NCBI GenBank assembly: GCA_000697355.1
Contig: JNEN01001282.1
Span: forward strand, 124,001-188,000
Direction: 5' to 3'
DNA from: Syncephalastrum monosporum B8922
Lineage: Eukaryota; Mucoromycota; Mucoromycetes; Mucorales; Syncephalastraceae
Length of the DNA stretch: 64,000 bases
A program made the translations under genes and the position numbers. The notes under the pieces are model-generated. The model searched no databases, had not been told where the DNA came from, and saw only the letters and a program-made list of their open reading frames with translations. Shown one piece after another: positions 47,254-56,863 of the stretch (its first letter is position 1; every line of letters begins with the position of its first letter).

Positions 47254-48300
47254 ATGGCCAATATACCACAACCGCCTACACAGCAACAGCCTCAACGCCG
47301 ACGCAGAAAGTCACTTGCACGGTGCGTGCACTGCCGTTCTGCCTTCCGACCTTCCCTGTGGAGTCATGAATCTGGACAAGGACCTGTCTGCGACACATGC
47401 TCATCAACCGTCAACACATCGGTCGTGATACCCTCCATGAATGGCAAGGTCCTCATGCGACCACGGGGCCGCAAGCGCAAGGTGCTTTACAACACGGCCG
47501 AAGAGGAGCGACCGGTGTGCGCCAACTGTCATACTACGAATACCCCACTGTGGCGCAGGGACGCCAACGGTGCGGCTATCTGCAACGCTTGTGGTCTCTA
47601 CTACAAGCTGCACATGGTTCACCGGCCGGTCACCATGATGCGCACAGAAATTAAACGGCGGAAGCGCTCCGATAAGAACAAGAAGGCGCAGAAGAAAGAT
47701 CAGGAGCAAGAACAGCAGCAGTTATCAGAAACATCTTCATCTTCAGAAGATGATGAATTGCCGCCTTTGGATGACGAAAAGCAGGTACCGCCGTTATCAC
47801 CTCCTCCGTTGGAACACCACCAGCGCCACAACCATTATGACCAACACGACCATCATGACCATCATGACCATCCCTATTCCCGATACAACGAATATCAATC
47901 CCAAAAGCAGCAGCATCAACAGCAGAAGCCGGGCCTTCCTTTTCAATCGAATGCTCCAGCCGATCTGGAACGATCACCTATCCTTCTCCCGCCCCTCATG
48001 TTCCCCACTTTATCGTCCAATACTTCTGTCACCTCTCCCATCAGCCACCACAGTAACAGTCCTGCCTCTCCTCCTCCTGAATGTGGACATACCGAATCCG
48101 CTTTACGCGCTAAGCGACATGCCCTCCAGCAAGAGGTCACGCGCCTCTCTACCCTCTTATCAGAATCCATGGCTCAGCTCTCCGACATTGATAACACCCT
48201 CGCCCACCATCGGCAAGACGCCGCCCATTCCCTCCTCTCCCTCGCTTCCCCTCCACGGTTACCACCCATTTCCTGCATCGTAGATGATGATAATAAATGA
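47254..48300 (+). CDS. GATA-type zinc-finger transcription factor
   Basis: Nuclear DNA-binding regulator, single exon, 348 residues. The canonical type IVa finger is at residues 89-113: CANC, 17 residues, CNAC, with TPLWRRD and GLYYKLHMVHRP, then a basic tail KRRKR. Such fingers with HRPV and a KRRKR tail occur in fungal iron- and nitrogen-related GATA factors, but the Cys-rich region of the iron regulators is missing, so no role is assigned. Residues 24-49 form a second, degenerate finger (CVHC, 18 residues, CDTC). The middle is acidic and Gln/His-rich with repeated HDH units near 190-200, and a short coiled coil ends the protein (ALQQEVTRLSTLLSESMAQL). An in-frame ATG at 47026 lies upstream of the CT-rich leader and was not used. 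Confidence 0.92.
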   Translation: MANIPQPPTQQQPQRRRRKSLARCVHCRSAFRPSLWSHESGQGPVCDTCSSTVNTSVVIPSMNGKVLMRPRGRKRKVLYNTAEEERPVCANCHTTNTPLWRRDANGAAICNACGLYYKLHMVHRPVTMMRTEIKRRKRSDKNKKAQKKDQEQEQQQLSETSSSSEDDELPPLDDEKQVPPLSPPPLEHHQRHNHYDQHDHHDHHDHPYSRYNEYQSQKQQHQQQKPGLPFQSNAPADLERSPILLPPLMFPTLSSNTSVTSPISHHSNSPASPPPECGHTESALRAKRHALQQEVTRLSTLLSESMAQLSDIDNTLAHHRQDAAHSLLSLASPPRLPPISCIVDDDNK

Positions 48301-48497
48301 ATATATGTACGTAATGTGTATACTATACCTAAGGAAACCTTTTTCATGTGCGGACAATGTGAGAGAGTGAAAGAGTGAGAGAGTGTGTGAAAGTGATGGG
48401 TGGTATAAATGCGGGGCAGTGCTTGGCAAGTGAGAATCTAAGACGATGATCATACGGTATACGATATATATATGCGATATGGAATGCACTCGCGGGA

Positions 48498-49897
48498 CTA
48501 GACGTCATCTTCTACAGCCCGACGCCGACCATGCGGGCCGATATGCTGCACGAATGCCTCAAAGTAGTCGTCGTCGTCGCTCTCCTCGCCTGTGGCACCG
48601 TTACCCTGGGCTGCTTGGGACGAGATAGCGGGCCGCCAGCGTCCGCGCGTGTGGTGTGTTTCGAGGAGCTGGTACAAGACCTGCCGACACTGCGAGCGAT
48701 AGGTGCGGCCGGCATGCTCATCGCGGATGAGGCCTTCATAGCCGCGCACACTAAAGAAAACGATAGTGGGGGCCTGAGGCTGACTGTACTTGGATTGCAA
48801 GTTGGGTACGACTGTCTTCAAAACAGAGTCCTCTTCTGCTTGATCAAAGACAAGGATGAGGTGTTCCCACCATCCAGTGGTGGTGCCACACGTGCTTGTG
48901 AATTGATCGAGTAATTCATGCAAGGTAGATCTAAATAAGCATCCATAATTAATATAAAGGGAAGAGACGAAAAAGGAGACGAAAAGAAAAGAAAAGAAAT
49001 GAAATGAAATAAAAGAGACTTACAAGTCGGTCACAGGAACCAAGAGGCTGGTGATACCAAGACGGCGGCCCAGACTTCGCAGTTTATCTTCACCATCCTT
49101 GACATTTTCAAGACGAGCCAGGGTGAGCAGGCTCTGATGCTCCCAGACATGGGTGGATTCCAAAAGGGCTTTTGGATCGTTACCGAGACCAAAGAGGAGA
49201 TAACCGAGCGTGTCGAGTGAGCCAAATGTAGCAACGACAAAGTGGGGTGGTCGCGGGGATACGCTCTTGAGTGTGTTACTGCGTGTGCTACTATGGCGAC
49301 TTTGGCTTGGGGTGGGAGTGGGTTGAATGCGGACAAGGCTGCTTGTTTGACTCGTCGTCGTGTTGGAAGAGCTGCTGCGGGTCACGGTTGGGTGTACAAG
49401 AGGCCTTTCTTTGCCTCTGCTGATATGGCGCACCGGCCGCTGGGGCGTGGAAGGCTCCAGGGCCTCGTCAGGGGTATGCGGGGAGCTGTAGTAAGTGACA
49501 TTACTTGTCGTGCTAGGAGCAGAGTGGGTTGAAGAGCGCGATTGAGTGGATCGTGTGGAGGCGGTGGAAGCAACCGAGTTGTGGTGAGACAAGGGTTGTT
49601 CACGACGCACAACGACGGGCTGCACAGGAAGACTGATGGAGGAATGGTGGGCACGCATGGGCAATGTCGTGGTGCTCATGTTGGCCGGGTGGGTATATGA
49701 TGGGTGGAACTAAGCGAGGATGAGTAAGGTAAGGCGGTAAGTACTCGCAGTAGTGTATGTATATTTACTTCTTTGAGAACCTGAGGCGGCGTCTCGTCGA
49801 GCACGAGCTCGTCCATGAATTGGTCAATACTCCACGCTGCTGACGGATTTGACCCGGCTGAAGTCGAGGCGCGTGAGCGCGGCTGGAGTCGTCTCAT
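48498..49897 (-). CDS. Unrecognised 415-residue protein
   Basis: Three exons: 49897-49769, 49709-49024, 48930-48498, all joined in phase. Family not recognised. The N-terminus has a short acidic segment (WSIDQFMDELVLDE), then 130 residues of Ser/Thr-rich disorder, then an apparently folded C-terminal half: HFVVATFGSLDTLGYLLFGL, SLGRRLGITSLLVPVTDL, WEHLILVFDQAEED and APTIVFFSVRGYEGL. The alternation of hydrophobic strands and helices suggests an alpha/beta fold, but no nucleotide-binding or catalytic motif was seen. It ends in an acidic cluster (EESDDDDYFEAF). Same strand as the next gene, 337 bases apart, with a (GA)n tract between them. Confidence 0.8.
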
Positions 49898-50234
49898 GCA
49901 AACTAGAACAGGGCGAAACCCACTTTCTGCAGAAAACGAAAATAAATAAGAAAAAAGAGAAGGAAAAAAGTAGAAAAAATGTGAATTACTTTTTTTTTTC
50001 GTGGGTGCACGAATGCACAACAATACAAACGGTGAGTAAGAGTGAGCGAGAGAGAGAGAGAGAGAGAGAGAGATGGAAAGGTGTGCAAGAGAGTGAATGA
50101 AAAGGAGAGAAAAAGAGAGAAATCAACGGTGGAGGAGGCGCAGCTAACAGAAGAGAAAGAGCGAGTCTGTGCGACCCATAATAATATAGAGAAATAGATA
50201 CTACAGACATTCAAAGATTGATACGCTATTTTGT
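49898..50234. repeat. Spacer with a GA/CT simple repeat
   Basis: Leader of the gene at 49897 and 3' flank of the gene at 50235. A (GA)n tract sits at about 50047-50072 on the plus strand, CT on the transcribed strand of the left gene. Confidence 0.7.
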
Positions 50235-51669
50235 TTAAACTACACGGTGTCTAAGAGGCGAGCAGAAGACACGACCTTTTTCGAGGACCGTGACAGGGGT
50301 ATCGTAAATGACAAAGGGCGGGCAGAGACAGAATTCGATGGTGCCTTGCAGTTGGCCTTCCTCGTCATCCATATAAACCGGGTTCATCATTTGTTTGCCC
50401 TCCTCAATGACGGTTGCCACGATATCCGCTTCCTGACCCTTCATGGCAAAACCGATTTCCATCGACAGGTCGATCAGGGCACGGACCTTGGCATCGTAGC
50501 GCGCCTGAGGATCTTCAGTGACCGAGTCCATCTGCTGAATATAAGGATAAGCCTCGCGGAGGTTGGCGTACAAGATGGCTGCGTTGTGCTGAGCCGTGTG
50601 TCGCAGGCGGTCGCCTTCCTGCTTGACAAGGACCAGCGCAATCTCTTGGCGCAGGCGGGTGGCGAGAGCCCGGTCGAGGGAGCGCACCCAGTACTCGAGC
50701 AGGAAATAGTCGGAGGGGTCGACCTTGAGACCCGGGAAGACGTTGGGGGTCATGTACTGCATCAGGAAATCCATCATGTACTTTTCAGTGAGCATCCGGA
50801 TGCGGTTGAGGGGGAGTGGGTTGCCCAGCCGCTCAATCGGCTCACGCAGGTTGAGCCAAAAGCCGCGCAGTGCTTTGGTGGCCCGGACTGGGTCCACGTT
50901 CTCGACAAGGTCGTCGGCCAGGTTGGCAATCGTGTCTTTGAGACGACGCAACTTGGCGCTGATGCTCGTCAGGTCGTCTTCCGTGGCGCGCAGTGACCGC
51001 AGGTGTTCCTGATAGTTGTTCTCGAGTGCCACGCGTTCATTATGACGCTGCACCGCTCGTTCGCGCACTTTGCCCAACCGGTCGACGAGCGCCCCGTTGT
51101 CGAGTTGGTGCTGTTGTCGCTCAATCTCGAGCGTCTCGAGGTAATGGTGGCGGGCGGCCAGTTCAGCCTGCAAACGGGCTATTTGCGCCTGCTCGGGCGT
51201 CATTGTCGGCTGCTCTTCTTCCTCCTGTACCTGCTGTTGCTGGTGTTCCTGAGAAGAATGGGCCTGTTGCTGCTGCTGCTGCTGCTGCTGCTGTTGTTGT
51301 TGCTGTAGAGAATACTGCTTCGAGGAACGCTGGCTCGCGGACCGATCGAGCGCCATTGGATAAGAGTAAGCCTCCTCGCTGGGGCGCGGGGTGGCGACAG
51401 GTGTAGTCGGGTTGGTATCTACAGAAGCTGGTGCATGTGAGCTACGAAATGGGCAAAGAGTAAATGTGTTGCTTACTGGTCATAATGTCGGATGAAGGAG
51501 ACAAGAGACCGTTGTCCTCGCCGCTCCAGACTTGTGTTGCGCCGTCCTTGTCACACACAGTATCACCTGGTTGAGCCTGCAGGAAAGGAGACAGCGACGA
51601 CGAAATAGTCGAGTCTTCTTCTTTTTGGAAAAACAGACGAGAAATCCGGTGCATCGGGTTGTTGTCCAT
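50235..51669 (-). CDS. Unrecognised poly-Gln coiled-coil protein
   Basis: Two exons, 51669-51477 and 51418-50235; 458 residues. Family not recognised. Order: Ser/Pro-rich N-terminus, a run of about 14 Gln near residue 100 with a second Gln/Glu-rich patch, a long coiled coil (about 130-235, with EQAQIARLQAELAARH), then a helical domain to the end with TKALRGFWLNLREPIERLG, LEYWVRSLDRALATRL and a C-terminal part PVYMDDEEGQLQGTIEFCLCPPFVIYD that looks like beta strands. No membrane span. A good 3' splice site directly before the ATG suggests an intron in the leader. The layout resembles cytoplasmic scaffold proteins; no function can be given. Confidence 0.82.
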
Positions 51670-51849
51670 CGCAGCCCTGCGATATAAATAAAAAAGAAAG
51701 AGATCACTCCAGCGAGCTAAAGCCACGCAAAAAGATAGTCGCTCGAGGAAGTTGAAGAAGCCTCATCTCATAATATCACAAAAAACCTTAAAATATCTTG
51801 GTATTACTTTATATTTGAGAGGCCGAAAATGAAAGTGCCTAAAACCCAA

Positions 51850-52640
51850 TTAGGGCTGCCGTCGATCCCGAGGTGGCAATTCAGGCGCCGGTTCTGGTCT
51901 TGTTGCTTCTTCTGTTGCTTCTGTTGCTTCTGTTGCCGCTGTTGCCGAAGGGTATGGCTGCACGCTCGGCGAAGTAAAATTCGCTTCAGCGTGATCTGCA
52001 GTGGAGGCCGGTGCAGTCGCATAGGATGGGGTATGTTCGATTCCTGCTGGTTTTGCAGGACCTTCAGGCATGGCTGATGTAGACGCCGCCTGCTTCTTAA
52101 TATTCTGCGGGTCTTGCTCGGCTCGCTGATATAGAAATCGTCGCAGCAGTCGAGCGTTCTTGGTGTTAGCGCGATATAGCATGGTCAGCAAAATGCCCAG
52201 GATAGGAATCATGCCCAGCTATAAAGAATTTTTTTGCATATACGTCATGGTGAATACTCCTTTTGTTTTGTTTACTCGCATCCCCTTTCTTACGACGAAA
52301 TCCACGCTGGTATGGTACATCATCCTTCTCTGAAGACTGCTGGGGAGATCTGCCTGACGTGCCAACCGGTGCATGGATAACGAAAATCCCAGTGATATGC
52401 ATTTTCCCACAATTGGAATCAAGTCTATGAACACGTACAACACATGTAATAGGTGAACATGCACGTTCACACTTGGACTGAGAAATTACCAAGCAAAACG
52501 TCGTATCCGATCCAGCAACAGCACACCTTTATCATCTCGTCAAACTGCTTCGCTCTCCTTTCGTATTTCTCGAGGATCCTTGCATCTCTTTCTGGCAGTT
52601 CGACTACTACGGGCGGTGCTTTTTGGCGTTTCCATACCAT
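51850..52640 (-). CDS. DUF4112 membrane protein
   Basis: Three exons: 52640-52490, 52424-52294, 52218-51850; 216 residues. DUF4112 is a small membrane domain shared by bacteria and fungi, function unknown. Its double Leu-Ile/Met-Pro-(I/V)-x-G pattern is plain: DLIPIVGKCISLGFSL and, after the second intron, LGMIPILGILLTMLYRANTKNARLLRRFL. The short N-terminus (RDARILEKYERRAKQFDEMIK) is as in other fungal members. The C-terminal 85 residues are a disordered Ala/Thr/Glu/Pro-rich tail ending ELPPRDRRQP. Both introns fall at the edges of the repeated half-domains. The gene follows the microcephalin-like gene on the same strand. Confidence 0.85.
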
Positions 52641-52912
52641 GTTTCACAATAAAGAAAAAAGAAAGACGAAGCTGGAAAACGAGGTTCTCTTCCTTCTCTT
52701 TCGCGACATCGAATCAAAACTCCGCTATGCCATCATTGATTCTCTTTTGGAAGGGGTATCGACTTTTATAATGCATTATTTTCGTACCAGATACGTAGAT
52801 GCAACTATATAGATCACAATACTTCATTCATTCTTGCGCTCTTCCTTCCTTTCTTTCTTTCATCTTGGCTGATGTTGTTTCCTGTCGATCAGATAAGGCT
52901 CGGTTGATACAT

Positions 52913-55109
52913 CTATTTTTTTTTTTTTTGTTCGGTGAGTCGCCCTGACACAATCGGTACACGCCACAACTTACATCGCCATTCTTGGATAGACGCCAGT
53001 AGCCAATTCTCACCGACCACCATCTTGTCTGTCCGAATTCGTTTTTTGCTGATCACAATATCAGCTTGATCCAGTGAATCGACTAGTTTTCCGCCCGCTT
53101 TGGTCACGAGATATTGGATAGACGCGGCTGGCAAAAGCGTGGGGCCCAAAAAGATATGCAAATTAGACGGTAAAAGTGGAACACGAGCGAGCGCGGCTTC
53201 TAAGCGCGGGAACCAGTCCGTTGCGAGGTATGCATCTTCTGATACAAAGTGGCCGGCATGGTCGCTATCCAAAATCCAGGCCGGTTTCACCAAGTACGCG
53301 CCATTCAGTAAACCACGAACAACTGAATCCGTGCGTCGATTGCCACCCACTGATATAGACACGAAGAAGAGTTTAGCGAGACCTGACATGCATGACAAGA
53401 AAGAATAGCAAAAAGTTACCTATGACATGAGTCGTTGTGTCATCCACACTAAAGATGCTAGAAGTAAGTATTCCTCCGTCTCCAAAAGCCTTCTCGGCAC
53501 ACATACCTGCTGCTGAGTGTACAGTGATCTAAACGTCCGATAATATCAGTGACCTGTTTGCGTTTTGCATCGGGTAGACTCGTCATGACAATCTTTTTCT
53601 GTCTTGTGACGGGCAATGGTGGAGGTGACGGCGGTGATGGTGCTGTTGTGGTAGATGATGCGGATGCTGCAACATTTGCTTCAGATGAGTCGTCTAGAGA
53701 TCGTGCAGAGGGTCCGAGCGATCTGCGTTTCCGTCGCAGTAAGGGTTGTTTCTCTGAGGGAGGGAGCCGTGCTAGCTTGGTAGCGGCTTCCGCGTTGCCA
53801 ACAAAAAAGTCGGCTTTGATGCGCTGGCGAATTTTATTGGCGCGTTCGACGGCCTCGGGATCGACAGGGGCGCTCTTGAGTGCATGCGAGTGATGTGGAC
53901 TGCTTTTACCGTTTGGATCGTCCGTGAGGTCGACGAAGGCCGAGTCATTCCCGGCTGCTACGTCCTCTCTGAGGACCTGACGATTCTCGAGGTCGTCGTG
54001 GTCAGATGCAGGGTCGATGCCACGCGTCTTGTCCTGCACGTGGAAGGTTTCCCGCATCTTCCGTTTGGCTGCTGCCGACGTGGAGCGTGCAGGCATTGAA
54101 TGGCGGGGCGGTCTGTCAGGAAAGCGAGGACCGATGCTGGAAGCGCGCTGTCGTTTTGGCTTGGGTTTGACATCGGAGCCGGCCGAGGATGATTCAGGGG
54201 TGAGTGCTTCGACTTTACCAGGATCCATTGATTTCCGTCGTTTTTTGTTGGCCATCATGAGCCCCTGAGGTCCCTCGATGGCAAAGTCAGATTCGTCGAA
54301 CCGTCGTCCTTCGCGTTTGCACCTATAAAAGAGTGGAATCGGTCGGATGGAGGGAAGGATACGCTATTTTTTTTGTCTTTACCGAGTGATCCAGAGGAGA
54401 TTGACAACATGAATCTTCTTGCCCAAGGCCTTACGTAGGGTTGCGGGTGAGCCGTTTTTAAATACAAGATGTGTAACTGAATCTATCACATGCATGAATT
54501 CGTTTGTGGCACAGTCAAAGCAACAACGGGAACGTCTCATTATGTTTGTACGTACCTGCGATCGTTTTCCTCGTCTGCAAAGGAAAGCGTAGATGGGAAG
54601 AAAATAAGGGTGAGGTGAGAGCCAATACGAGAAATGATACCGTACCTTTGCGCCCATGGAATGCAAGGCGTGCTCGAAGTTTTGTGATACGTCGTCTCCG
54701 TCCTCGGTTCTACTCGGGGCAAGGTATATGAAGAAGGTGAGAAGGACGACAAAGGGAAGTGCATTGCAGCAGCATACCGAATATCCAAGCAGGCAATGAC
54801 ACCCCTAAGAATCTGACTGGGATCTTGCGGAGGAGGGGAGGGTGAATGTGCGTTGGCTGAATGAGAAGAGTCGATGGCAGGATCTTTGAATCGGGCGGTG
54901 GGTAGGGTAATGGCAGGGGGAGTCGACTGGCGTTCTGGCCTTTGACGAAAGAAGGAGGTGAGCTGCTGCTGCTTGAGCTGTAAAGGTGCTACGTCTTGTT
55001 GGGCTGGGCGATGGCCTTTGAGTTGTCGAAAGCTCCTGCGACGGGTATTCGGCAGGGATGGTCGCGAATTGCTATGGTCACTGCGCTGATCGTCAAATAA
55101 AGAGCTCAT
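52913..55109 (-). CDS. MCPH1: Microcephalin-like protein with three BRCT domains
   Basis: DNA-damage and chromosome-condensation regulator in animals. Seven exons: 55109-54778, 54712-54646, 54574-54556 (19 bases), 54482-54383, 54322-53507, 53457-53420, 53349-52913; 602 residues. The first BRCT (about 104-170) matches MCPH1 closely: ILRGVIACLDI, FEHALHSMGAK, VTHLVFKNGS, then VVNLLWITRCKREGRRFDESDF. A basic linker with MANKKRRKSM, like the MCPH1 segment after BRCT1, leads into a long disordered region. Two C-terminal BRCTs follow, starting KIVMTSLPDAKRKQV, with TTTHVIVGG, GAYLVKPAWILDSD and WLLASIQEWR. Residues 47-54 are a perfect PIP box and FVDLTDD near residue 310 looks like a SUMO-interacting motif. 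The last 20 residues end in a Lys run and might instead be intron, since GTAAGT occurs there. Confidence 0.87.
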
Positions 55110-55470
55110 TTTGAAGAAAGGAACGAAGAAAAGGGTAAGGTAGAGCAAATGACTACAAGGATTATGAAAGTGACCACGGCAATGAACAAAGCTACAAGAC
55201 AAAGCTTTTGAGACGCGAATAAAATGTAGGCTCAATCATTGCGCTCGCTCTTTCAATTTCTTCGTCACACCATGAACATGACAACAATGATACTGACATA
55301 AAGCCTCCCTCATTGTATTGCACACGTCTCTTAATTCAGTCTGTCACTTGTGCTCTCCCATCATTTAACCATGTGTATCTGCAGTCTCTTCTTGGTTATT
55401 TTTTTTAAAGCATTACTGTGATATTTATTATCGAAAAAAGATAAAGTTTCCCATCAGAACACAAAAGCAT

Positions 55471-56257
55471 TTACTACGACAAGAGATATTAGTATTTGCT
55501 GAAGACACACGATTGTTATTATGATTGTATGACTTACCAGCTTCTGGGTCTTGAGACCATCCTTGAAGAAGGTGAAGAAGGGGGTGACACCATCCTCACG
55601 GTAGTTGAGAAGAGCAACCATGCCATCGGGGTCCATGCTCTCGCCAATGTAGAACTCGTAGTCCTTGAAGTTGGCGATGATCTTCTTGACGAAAGTAGCA
55701 GCCTGCTTCTCGAAGACGGGAACACGCTCGGGGTTGCTCTCCTGAAGCTTGGCCTTGATAGCCTTCATGTAGCCCTTGATATAGGTCATGTACGACTTCT
55801 TGTCGAAGGAGGTGGCGGTAAGACGCGAGGTGTGCACAAGGTTGATCACGCTCTCAGTGGTGCTCTCAACACCCTCATCACCACCCTCGGCCGAAGGGTT
55901 GGCACCAATATCGATGTTGTCATCACCGCCAACTTGGATCATCTATTTGACGCCGTCAGTTTCCGTACTTCTCTCCCGCCTTTACGTCTCACACCGATTC
56001 TTACCTTACAGTCGACCTCGTAGGCAATGTCATCGACCTCCTTGACGGGCTATAAGGAAATACTGGTTAGGATGGCGTTACATCGAGAATGCATTCAGCC
56101 GCGCATTCAACTCACGTAGGCATCAGAGAACAGCTCGTCACCTGGAAAATAAACGAGAGAAAATTAACAACTTGCATTGAGCGGATAGTAGGATGGATGG
56201 ATAAGGATATGGATGGATGGATAGCTTACCAGAGATGATATCCTCGTACAACAACAT
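55471..56257 (-). CDS. TMA19: Translationally controlled tumour protein (TCTP)
   Basis: Abundant cytosolic protein linked to ribosomes, growth and stress. Five exons: 56257-56230, 56141-56116, 56049-56005, 55942-55538 and 55473-55471, the last being just the stop codon in coding terms; 168 residues. Signatures: MLLYEDIISGDELFSD, VDDIAYEVDCKMI, then the flexible acidic loop, TSFDKKSYMTYIKGYMKAIK, and FYIGESMDPDGMVALLNYREDG, ending FFKDGLKTQKL as in fungal TCTPs. The final intron has a TACTAA-type branch point and puts TAA directly after the acceptor. CCAAT boxes lie at 56356-56360 and 56388-56392, and the leader is pyrimidine-rich, reminiscent of 5' TOP messages. Confidence 0.94.
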
Positions 56258-56863
56258 TATGGATCAAGAGAGATGGATGGGGTTGAAAGGAAAGAACAGC
56301 AATGACAGGCGCGTTGCCTTGAGATCAATGGCGGAGCTGTGTTTCGCTTCGTTAACCAATCATATTGCAAAAACTCAACATGGAGAGCCAATGGGATGCA
56401 TAAAAGTTACCACCCCTCGTTCTGCTCCCACTCACGCGTTGCACATGCACCGGTTTTAAATGGACTCTGTTATGGCTAGATAGACAGTCTCTCTTTCCTT
56501 TACTTAAAGGCACATACGGCAAAGCCCATCCATCTCAATGTTCTCGCCAATACATACCAAGAATAGTTTCCATTGTGCAGCCAAAGCATTTCTCTGTTCA
56601 TGCAATAAGCGAGCTTCCTTTTTATAAGTAGCAAAAGTAAGGGATCCTCTGTTCGCCCGCGTGTGCAGCCAAACGCCTACTGAAAGATTAGAAGTCTAGC
56701 AGACAGTTATCAATAGAATCTTTCCAGAAAATCGAATGATGCCTTTTTGTGGTCATGGCTTCTTTCAAGGACCGAAATGGAAAAGCAGTGGGGCCCAAAT
56801 TTAGCGTGCGTTCCAGAAGGTTAGCTGCGTCTTGGCATTCCATTATCTTCTCTTCTTGACCTG
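56258..56863. other. Divergent intergenic region, TCTP / TM9SF
   Basis: Promoter DNA for both genes. Two CCAAT boxes near the TCTP side and a CT-rich leader near the TM9SF side; no gene recognised. Confidence 0.55.

Noticed and set aside
50247..50996. 249-codon open frame on the plus strand
   Set aside because: Antisense shadow of the poly-Gln coiled-coil gene.
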